This document shows positions 1-5,432 of a DNA stretch of 7,355 nucleotides, piece by piece. Numbering within the stretch: position 1 is the first letter of the stretch; every line of letters starts with the position of its first letter. Source of the stretch: Chloroflexota bacterium (GTDB taxonomy: Bacteria > Chloroflexota > Anaerolineae > Promineifilales > Promineifilaceae); the NCBI GenBank assembly GCA_024640485.1, contig JAHEEY010000231.1, positions 1-7,355 on the forward strand, in the 5' to 3' direction. The notes beneath the pieces are model-generated. The model did not search any database, was not told the DNA's origin, and saw only the letters and a program-made list of their open reading frames with translations. The translations under genes and the position numbers were made by a program.

Positions 1-16
1 ATTGTCGCCTATCAAG

Positions 17-1234
17 CTACGCGATCCAGCCCCAGATGAAGAATTGGGCGCTGGCGTACAGCAGAAGCAGGAAGGAGCCGTAGACGATCAGCCGGTTGAT
101 CGCCGGACGCCGTCCAGCGGACGCCAGCAAGATGAACGTGGGGAAGAAAGCCAGGGCGTATCGTGAGAATGAATACAGCGGTTTCACCTCAGATGTCGGC
201 AGCAGCATAAAGAAGAGCAGCATCAAAGAATAGAGACCGTATCTCCTGCCCAAATTACGGTATGCCAGGATGCTGCTGGTGATCATCAGGACCGCTGACC
301 CAAGATCGATGGACAAGGCGATCCGTCCATTGGCACGGGCGGCGCCGTTGAAGAACAGGGTGTTGGCGGCGGATATCAGGTCAATACCGGGAAAGCCGGT
401 CGATTGGTGCCAGAAGCGTTGGTAGACGACTGCCAGCGACGGAAGTCCTGCCCACCAGCGCCACAGCACGAAGCTGGCAAACCCAAGAGCCGGCAGCAGC
501 GGCGCCAGCGCTTCCAACCGCGAAGTAAATCCTTCAGTCCCGAAAATCGTGCGCGGTTTTCCCCGCTGCTCCCAGTATGCATAAAGTAGGGGGATGATCA
601 AGATCCATCCTGTCAGCCGGGTCAGCGATGCCAAAAACCCCAGGATGCCCGCCAACCAGAACTTGTCACTCCCGGCAGCCCGGAAGGATGCCAACACCAG
701 CAGCAGAAACAGGGATTCGCTGTAAGGAGCGAAGAGAAAGAAGCTGGTGGGAAAAAGCGCCAGGTAGAGAATTGCCCGGCCGGCAGTTCGATCATCCAGC
801 CGCTCGGCCGTCAGCCGGTAGAGCAGGATGAACACCCCCGCTGCCGCCAGATTTGAGAGGACGATGGCGCTGAGCAGGTACCCGCTGGTGGAACTGCCGC
901 CGATCCAGGCCAGAAGCCGTATGCCCAACGGGTAAAGCGGCGGGAAAACTGATTCCTCCTCTTGCGTGTAACCGTGTCGAGCGATGTGGATGTAATGCTG
1001 TCCGTCGAACCGCTGCCACGGCCCTAGCAGCGCCCCGGACAGACCGCTAGTCAGCGGTGTCTCGCCCAAATAAGGGCGCAGCAGTTCATCCGGCTCCCCG
1101 GAAACCGGCACCACCCCTATGGCGATTATCGCCCACAAGCTCAGCAGCAGCCTCATGCCCGCGAACAAGAGCAGTGCCTGCCGGACTCCTCTGTCTGCCG
1201 CTAGCTTCTTCAACTGTGAGGGAAATTGGATCAT
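17..1234 (-). CDS. PIG-V-like integral membrane mannosyltransferase
   Basis: This is a 405-residue polytopic membrane protein with roughly nine or ten hydrophobic segments (about residues 18-43, 118-140, 152-183, 190-222, 243-262, 307-323, 334-346, 357-374 and 382-403). It resembles the PIG-V/GPI mannosyltransferase II family and its bacterial relatives. After the first membrane segment comes a loop with WQRFDGQHY (73-81), whose Asp77 is the likely catalytic acid. FPPLYPL (97-103), FPTSFFLFAPYSESLF (161-176) and SFSRYALAFFP (355-365) follow, all typical of the family. Such enzymes move a sugar from a polyprenyl-phosphate donor to an acceptor on the outer face of the membrane. Donor and acceptor cannot be read from the sequence, and bacteria lack GPI anchors. 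The ATG start has only a weak GGA upstream. The gene is divergent from the pdxH-like gene, and no other glycosylation gene lies in the window. Confidence 0.82.
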   Translation of the reverse strand: MIQFPSQLKKLAADRGVRQALLLFAGMRLLLSLWAIIAIGVVPVSGEPDELLRPYLGETPLTSGLSGALLGPWQRFDGQHYIHIARHGYTQEEESVFPPLYPLGIRLLAWIGGSSTSGYLLSAIVLSNLAAAGVFILLYRLTAERLDDRTAGRAILYLALFPTSFFLFAPYSESLFLLLVLASFRAAGSDKFWLAGILGFLASLTRLTGWILIIPLLYAYWEQRGKPRTIFGTEGFTSRLEALAPLLPALGFASFVLWRWWAGLPSLAVVYQRFWHQSTGFPGIDLISAANTLFFNGAARANGRIALSIDLGSAVLMITSSILAYRNLGRRYGLYSLMLLFFMLLPTSEVKPLYSFSRYALAFFPTFILLASAGRRPAINRLIVYGSFLLLLYASAQFFIWGWIA

Positions 1235-1273
1235 AGGTTATCCATTGAGTCCGGATGCCGGCGTTGCATGCAG

Positions 1274-1367
1274 TTGGGGAGCGCGGCTGATCGCTATGCC
1301 TGAGAAACGTGAGAGAAGGCAGTTCCCGCCATCACCGGCGGCAAACGCGAGTTTGCCTGAGCCCCAA
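1274..1367 (+). ncRNA. Possible structured leader RNA of the pdxH-like gene
   Basis: TTGGGG (1274-1279) and CCCCAA (1362-1367) could close a domain of about 94 bases. Inside are AGCG/CGCT (1280-1283 with 1292-1295), TGCCT/AGGCA (1297-1301 with 1317-1321), CCGCC/GGCGG (1326-1330 with 1337-1341) and a perfect 7-bp hairpin GGCAAAC/GTTTGCC (1340-1346 with 1351-1357). The last has a GCGA loop on the plus strand. GCGA fits the GNRA tetraloop class, which favours transcription towards the pdxH-like gene. The third and fourth stems overlap by two bases, so one or both would shorten. I could not match the pattern to a known riboswitch; glycine, TPP, FMN and cobalamin cores were considered and do not fit. 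No promoter upstream of it is evident. Confidence 0.25.
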
Positions 1368-1445
1368 TATCGCTGACAATATTAGCATAAATCAACGCTT
1401 TGCCGGATATTAGCGGGGATCTAACTGCCTGTTGAGTTGGGCGAA

Positions 1446-1451
1446 AAGGAG
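1446..1451 (+). promoter_or_regulatory. Ribosome binding site fixing the pdxH-like start
   Basis: AAGGAG ends six bases before the ATG at 1458. It selects that ATG over an in-frame TTG at 1437, which would add seven residues and would place this Shine-Dalgarno inside the coding region. Confidence 0.8.
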
Positions 1452-1457
1452 TGGACG

Positions 1458-2102
1458 ATGTCGAAGTCGATTACAGAACGGCGGCTGGCTGCCGCCGGGC
1501 AGCCTCTGGGTAAAGGCTTGGTTGCCGATGATCCGGTGGATCAATTTGCCAGTTGGTTTCAGCAGGCGGCTGAGGCAGAGCTGTTTCAGCACAATGCGAT
1601 GGCTCTAGCCACCGCCGCCGCCGGCGGGCGCCCTTCCGCCAGGATGGTGATGCTGGAGGCGTTTGATCAGCATGGTTTCGTTTTCTATACCAGCAGCAAA
1701 AGCCGCAAAGCGGCGGAACTGGCCGAAAATCAATGGGCCGCTCTGGTATTCAATTGGGGGCCGCTGTACCGGCAGGTACGGGTCGAGGGTCAAGTAGACC
1801 AGCTGGATGAAGAGGCGTGCCGCCGCTACTTTCGACAGCGCTCTCGTGATCACCAGCTTCAGTTCTATGCCTCTGTGCAAGGTGAACCGGTCAACAGCCG
1901 TGAGGCATTGATCCAACGCCGCCAGCAGATCGAGGAACAATTCGGGGAAGAGTCCCTCCCTCATCCCCCTGATTTCAGCGGCTATCGGGTGGTACCCTAT
2001 ATGATTGATTTTTGGCAGGCGAGACAGGATTGGCTCCACGATTGGCTGCGATACCAGCGGCAGCCCGGCGGCGCATGGTCTCTAGAGCGGCTCTCGCCCT
2101 AG
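1458..2102 (+). CDS. pdxH: Pyridoxamine/pyridoxine 5'-phosphate oxidase-like flavoprotein (divergent PdxH)
   Basis: The 214-residue product aligns without gaps from about residue 61 to 201 with E. coli PdxH (218 residues, offset 5, recalled from memory). PdxH is an FMN enzyme that oxidises pyridoxine or pyridoxamine 5'-phosphate to pyridoxal 5'-phosphate. FMN-contact residues are mostly kept: Arg62, the SRK at 82-84, Gln106, Gln141 and Trp186. Phosphate-site residues Tyr124 and Arg128 and ring-site His194 are also kept. Other expected substrate or flavin contacts differ: Glu67 for Lys72, His132 for Ser137, Trp192 for Arg197 and Trp196 for Arg201. The N-terminal RRxY element is not recognisable. 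The fold and FMN binding are therefore well supported, but PLP synthase activity is uncertain; a PhzG-like or other flavin oxidase role is the alternative. The gene stands alone on the plus strand and meets holA tail to tail. Confidence 0.8.
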   Translation: MSKSITERRLAAAGQPLGKGLVADDPVDQFASWFQQAAEAELFQHNAMALATAAAGGRPSARMVMLEAFDQHGFVFYTSSKSRKAAELAENQWAALVFNWGPLYRQVRVEGQVDQLDEEACRRYFRQRSRDHQLQFYASVQGEPVNSREALIQRRQQIEEQFGEESLPHPPDFSGYRVVPYMIDFWQARQDWLHDWLRYQRQPGGAWSLERLSP

Positions 2103-2111
2103 GACGATGGC

Positions 2112-3074
2112 CTAGTCTGAGGAGGTTAGTGTAGCCACCAACAGGTTTAACGAGGTGACCAAATCCTTGCGCCCAGTCTTGACGCCAATGTCGATCTCCA
2201 GCAGATGCCGGTAGATTTGCTCCAGCTGGACCATACTGAACTGCTGGCATTGCTTATGGAGCTTGCCAGCCACAAAACTGTGCATTTTGAGCTGCTTGCT
2301 GATCGCCGGCGGGCGGTCGCCCAGGTCGGCCAACTCCTTCACCTGGATCAACAGCCGGAATTGGCGGATCAGCATGGAGAACAAGAAAAACGGGTCGTCG
2401 CCGTCGCCGAGCTTTTGATGCAGCAGGACAGCCGCTTTTCGGCTGTCCCGGTTGCCAACGGCATCTACCAGGTCAAAGATGTTGGCTTCGGCGGCATAGG
2501 GGGAGAGTAGGGCCACGTCCTTTACCCCAATTTCACCCTCACCACCCTTATACATCAGCAGTTTCTCTATTTCATTTTCCAATATGGGCAGTTCGCTGCC
2601 GATGTTGCCCACCAGCATCTGGACTGCTTGCCCAGAGATCTGGCCCTCTTTTTGCGCCACCCGCTGCCGAACCCACCTCTCCAGTGAAGAGCCAGAAATA
2701 CGGGGAAACTCTTTGGCATATCCCTGCTCATGCTGTTGGGCCAATTTCAGCACCGGATGTCTGCCGGGCAGTGACTTCGATTCCAGGAAGACCAGCCGGG
2801 TTGTTTCCGGAAGCTGCGGCAGGTATGCCACCAATTCATTGATGAATTGTTTGTCCAGTTTGGTGGAGCTGAACAAGTCAGAGACGATAACCAACCGCGC
2901 CTTGGCCAGAAAGGGCATGGCGTCACAGGCATGGCGCAGAGATGTGAGCGGCATTGGCTTGTCGAATCTGGTGGTGTTGAGGTCGATCATCCCCGGGTCA
3001 CCCAGCTTCGCCTGCAGGCTGCTCAAAGTCTCTTTCTGTGAATGGCTGTCTTCGCCGTGAAAAATGTAGAACAT
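2112..3074 (-). CDS. holA: DNA polymerase III delta subunit
   Basis: This is the 320-residue delta subunit of the clamp loader, which opens the beta sliding clamp and loads it on primed DNA. The N-terminus MFYIFHGED carries the degenerate nucleotide-binding loop typical of HolA, which does not hydrolyse ATP. Domain I (about 1-125) includes a Rossmann-like core with ARLVIVSDLF near residues 59-68. Domain II (about 126-200) has the family signature LENEIEKLLMY. Domain III follows, with NIFDLVDAVGNRD, FRLLIQVKEL and the C-terminal IGVKTGRKDL. The length fits the non-enterobacterial members. It lies 21 bases behind the DUF6391 gene and is very likely co-transcribed from that gene's promoter. No clear Shine-Dalgarno precedes its ATG, so coupling to upstream translation is plausible. 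Its stop codon is nine bases from the end of the pdxH-like gene on the other strand. Confidence 0.93.
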   Translation of the reverse strand: MFYIFHGEDSHSQKETLSSLQAKLGDPGMIDLNTTRFDKPMPLTSLRHACDAMPFLAKARLVIVSDLFSSTKLDKQFINELVAYLPQLPETTRLVFLESKSLPGRHPVLKLAQQHEQGYAKEFPRISGSSLERWVRQRVAQKEGQISGQAVQMLVGNIGSELPILENEIEKLLMYKGGEGEIGVKDVALLSPYAAEANIFDLVDAVGNRDSRKAAVLLHQKLGDGDDPFFLFSMLIRQFRLLIQVKELADLGDRPPAISKQLKMHSFVAGKLHKQCQQFSMVQLEQIYRHLLEIDIGVKTGRKDLVTSLNLLVATLTSSD

Positions 3075-3095
3075 GGTGTTTGCGCTGCTTTGCCG

Positions 3096-3674
3096 CTATG
3101 AATCGATGGTCTCAATCGCGTATGAGGTTACCTTTAGCTGGCTTTTGCCTGGGGTCAGCAGCAGCTGAAACAGGCGGGTGACCAATGATGGCGGCACCTG
3201 CCGGATACGGCTGATTTGCAGCCCCTTCAGATCGCCTTCGGTGGTGTATTTAGCCTGCAGGTGGACTCCCAGCGGGCGGGAAACAATCAGGGCCGCCACC
3301 ACCGCCAAAATAGCGGTAGGTAAGGCGTTGATCAGCACCGACGAATTGGTGCTGGTGCGCCGCTGTCGTTTCTGTTCCATGGAGAATGTGGTCTCAGCCG
3401 CCAGGGTAGCCATCGTGGCGGTGGTCAGCAGCACCGTTCCGCAGTTGGGATGAACCGCCAGCTGATGTTCACCCCCTTTCATACGGCGGTACGCTTCTTC
3501 CACCGCCTGGACCACATCATCTTGGCTGATATCCCCGTAGATATTCAGCCGGAATCCGCGGTGATCTGAATTGCCCTGGGCATTGAAATTCTTGTGTTTG
3601 GCGCTGAGCATATGGATCGTGGCGTGCTCCAGGCCGTGATTTCGACGTACGCGACTGATTAGTTGGGTAAGCAT
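3096..3674 (-). CDS. DUF6391-type membrane protein with HxxEHxxxH motif
   Basis: The 192-residue product matches what I know of the uncharacterised DUF6391 family. A soluble N-terminal part (1-80) carries RRNHGLEHATIH (10-21), GFRLNIYGDIS, a predicted helix VVQAVEEAYRRMKGGEH and HPNCGT (75-80). Two hydrophobic segments follow (about 81-97 and 113-132), joined by a basic loop rich in Arg and Lys, then a tail of about 60 residues. The first motif places His13, Glu16, His17 and His21 as HxxEHxxxH, and the second gives His75 and Cys78; together they could bind a metal. No function is established. The ATG at 3674 is chosen because GGTGGAG lies six bases upstream; a GTG at 3686 would add four residues but has no ribosome site. 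The gene heads a unit with holA. Confidence 0.75.
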   Translation of the reverse strand: MLTQLISRVRRNHGLEHATIHMLSAKHKNFNAQGNSDHRGFRLNIYGDISQDDVVQAVEEAYRRMKGGEHQLAVHPNCGTVLLTTATMATLAAETTFSMEQKRQRRTSTNSSVLINALPTAILAVVAALIVSRPLGVHLQAKYTTEGDLKGLQISRIRQVPPSLVTRLFQLLLTPGKSQLKVTSYAIETIDS

Positions 3675-3680
3675 AGCATT

Positions 3681-3687
3681 CTCCACC
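3681..3687 (-). promoter_or_regulatory. Ribosome binding site of the DUF6391 gene
   Basis: On the minus strand GGTGGAG stands six bases before the ATG at 3674. It decides that start over the GTG at 3686, which overlaps the site itself. Confidence 0.7.
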
Positions 3688-3711
3688 GGAAAGGGTTTTA
3701 TGGATAGGGTT
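3688..3711 (-). repeat. Imperfect tandem repeat over the predicted start of transcription
   Basis: On the minus strand AACCCTATCC (3711-3702) and AACCCTTTCC (3697-3688) repeat with a 14-base period and one mismatch. The first copy overlaps the end of the -10 element and the second ends just before the ribosome site. The position suits an operator, but a chance origin is possible. Confidence 0.35.
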
Positions 3712-3737
3712 ATAGCATGGATGTCAGCAAAGGTAAA
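3709..3737 (-). promoter_or_regulatory. Extended -10 sigma70-type promoter for DUF6391-holA
   Basis: On the minus strand TTTACC (3737-3732) and TATAAC (3714-3709) are separated by exactly 17 bases, and TGC directly precedes the -10. Transcription would begin near 3702, giving a leader of about 28 bases before the ATG at 3674. The promoter lies wholly in the gap after the murE stop, so the DUF6391-holA pair can be expressed apart from SDR-murE. The match is by eye only. Confidence 0.6.
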
Positions 3738-3761
3738 CCTGCGCGGCAGCTGGCTTCGCTG

Positions 3762-5408
3762 TCAGCGCTGGAATGTGGGCAGTCCCAAATCGGGCATAGG
3801 CGCATCCTGGAGAAATGCATCGATTGCCGTTCGGGTCGCCTCGCGATCATCCCACGGGTATTCGGTGACGTCGAAGCACATCGACTGCTCGTGCCCTTTG
3901 CCGCAGATGAGCAGTAGATCTTGGGGTCGTGCCAGCGTCAGGGCGAAGTAGATCGCCTGGCCTCGGTCAGGGATGCGCCAGAACTGCTCCCCTTCCACTG
4001 CCCCTTGTTCCCGGCAGGCGCCCGCCATCATCTCAAGAATATCCTCCAGACGCTCAGTCCGAGGGTCTTCCGCGGTTAGAATGGTCAAGTCCGCTTCTTG
4101 GGCGGAGATTTCCGCCATCAGTTTTCGCTTCTCAACGTCCCGTTTGCCGGCGCTGCCGAACAGGGCGATGGTGCGCCCTTCGGTCATGCCCCTGGCTGCC
4201 TCAATCGCTTTCTTGAGCGCATTAGGGGTGTGGGCGAAATCGACAATGGTCAGGAACGGCTGGCCCCGATTGATGCGCTGCATCCGTCCGTCAATTGATG
4301 TCACCGCCTCCAACCCATGCTTGATGACCGCAGGGGGGAGACCCAGCTGATGAGCCATGGCTGCTGCCGCCAGCATGTTGTAAATATTGAATTTGCCCAC
4401 CAGTAGCGAGGAGATCTCGACGGCCTCCTGGCCGATATGGAGCGTGAATCGGGTTCTGTCTGCCGCGAAGCTGATGGCACTGCCGGTAACATCTGCCGGT
4501 TGGTCGAGGCCGTAGCTCAAGCGCGCCGGCGCCGGGATCCCCTGCAGCTTGGCATACGAGTCGTCATCTCGATTTAGCACCGCGGTTTTCTGGAACGCGC
4601 GCTTGTGGGGCGCGGAGGCGGCAGCATCCCACGCCCCTGCCGATAGGTTTTGAAACAAGGTGGCTTTCGCCCCGAAATACGCTTCATAGCTGCCGTGGTA
4701 ATCTAGATGCTCGTGGGTGATATTGGTCACCACGGCGGCGTCGAACTCCACGGAAGCGACCCGGAATTGGGCCAGCCCGTGGGAGGTCGATTCCAAGATG
4801 CAGTGGGTCAGACCGGCATCCACCATCCGCCGCAGATGGCGTTGGACCACCGGCGCTTCCGGGGTGGTGACATGCAGGGCCAGGGGCTCATCTTGGCCGC
4901 CGATGACGGCGCGCACTGTGGACAGCAGGCCCGTCTTGATGCCGGCACGGTTCAAGATTTCAAAGAGGATATTGGCAGTGGAGGTCTTGCCATCGGTGCC
5001 GGTGATGCCGATGGTCAGCAGCTGCCGGCTGGGGAATCCTTCCCACGCCGCTGCCAACCAGGACAGTGTTTCGGCACTGTCGGCTACCTGCAGATAGGCA
5101 ACAGCTTCTGGGACATCCAGGTCCAGCTCGAGCGGTGAACGCTGCGCCAGGATGAGTGAAGCCCCATTGGTGATAGCTTTACCGATGTAGGGATGGCCAT
5201 CGCTGGTGGATCGGAGTCGGGCGACGAAACCGGCCCCGGGGGTCACTTCGCTGGTTTTTTCGGTGAGATGGGTCAGAAACACATCAGGGCCGTCGTAGTC
5301 CGGGGGTGCCGGGACAGCAGGTGAGGTGGACGCCGCCCGCCAGTCAGCCAACAGGCCCTTTAGGCTGCGGGTGCCATCGGCTGCAGATTCGTTTCGATAA
5401 ACTGTCAT
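3762..5408 (-). CDS. murE: MurE-type UDP-N-acetylmuramoyl-tripeptide synthetase
   Basis: This 548-residue cytoplasmic Mur ligase would add the third, usually diamino, residue to UDP-MurNAc-L-Ala-D-Glu using ATP. Motifs in order: P-loop GITGTDGKTST (134-144), TTPEAP (181-186), ESTSHGL (206-212), THEHLDYHG (231-239), carbamylated-lysine candidate Lys248, FNIYN (340-344), DGRMQRI (373-379), FAHTPNAL (391-398), FGSAGKRD (417-424), EDPRTE (447-452) and CGKGHEQ (502-508). Several differ from the usual forms (GTNGKT, YAHTPDAL, GCGGDRD, DNPR). It is about 50 residues longer than E. coli MurE, partly from the extra segment near 258-275 and the C-terminal tail. Arg450 fits the Arg of DNPR, but Asp448 replaces Asn, so meso-DAP cannot be assumed; lysine or ornithine is possible. 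It follows the SDR gene by 24 bases and has no clear Shine-Dalgarno. MurE identity is strong, substrate unknown. Confidence 0.88.
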   Translation of the reverse strand: MTVYRNESAADGTRSLKGLLADWRAASTSPAVPAPPDYDGPDVFLTHLTEKTSEVTPGAGFVARLRSTSDGHPYIGKAITNGASLILAQRSPLELDLDVPEAVAYLQVADSAETLSWLAAAWEGFPSRQLLTIGITGTDGKTSTANILFEILNRAGIKTGLLSTVRAVIGGQDEPLALHVTTPEAPVVQRHLRRMVDAGLTHCILESTSHGLAQFRVASVEFDAAVVTNITHEHLDYHGSYEAYFGAKATLFQNLSAGAWDAAASAPHKRAFQKTAVLNRDDDSYAKLQGIPAPARLSYGLDQPADVTGSAISFAADRTRFTLHIGQEAVEISSLLVGKFNIYNMLAAAAMAHQLGLPPAVIKHGLEAVTSIDGRMQRINRGQPFLTIVDFAHTPNALKKAIEAARGMTEGRTIALFGSAGKRDVEKRKLMAEISAQEADLTILTAEDPRTERLEDILEMMAGACREQGAVEGEQFWRIPDRGQAIYFALTLARPQDLLLICGKGHEQSMCFDVTEYPWDDREATRTAIDAFLQDAPMPDLGLPTFQR

Positions 5409-5432
5409 TTTAGTTAGCGAGAACCATGGTGA

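Larger units (their letters stand above)
1235..1457. other. Divergent intergenic region with nested inverted repeats
   Basis: This 223-base gap separates the divergent mannosyltransferase and pdxH-like genes and should hold both promoters. No convincing -35/-10 pair is seen for either gene. The right part (1366-1425) is AT-richer and has the 8-base direct repeat ATATTAGC at 1379-1386 and 1407-1414. The left part (1274-1367) has a series of complementary segments described separately. No coding sequence is supported here. Confidence 0.6.

Noticed and set aside
1298..1362. Glycine or TPP riboswitch, because of GAGAGA, GGCAAAC and CTGAG pieces
   Set aside because: The pieces are not in the right order or pairing: no TCTCTC partner closes the glycine P1, and the TPP core segments after CTGAGA are absent.
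1437..1457. TTG at 1437 as the start of the pdxH-like gene
   Set aside because: The ribosome site at 1446-1451 lies inside that extension and points to the ATG at 1458.
1605..2039. 144-codon frame antisense to the pdxH-like gene
   Set aside because: It is a shadow of a GC-rich gene on the other strand that has family motifs throughout; no start signal of its own.
2584..3060. 158-codon plus-strand frame inside holA
   Set aside because: Antisense to holA, with no known motif and no ribosome site.
3741..3768. Hairpin over the murE stop codon as a terminator
   Set aside because: Arms GCGC/GCGC and CAGC/GCTG are short with an asymmetric internal loop, and no U-run follows directly. The region also overlaps the zone just before the DUF6391 promoter.
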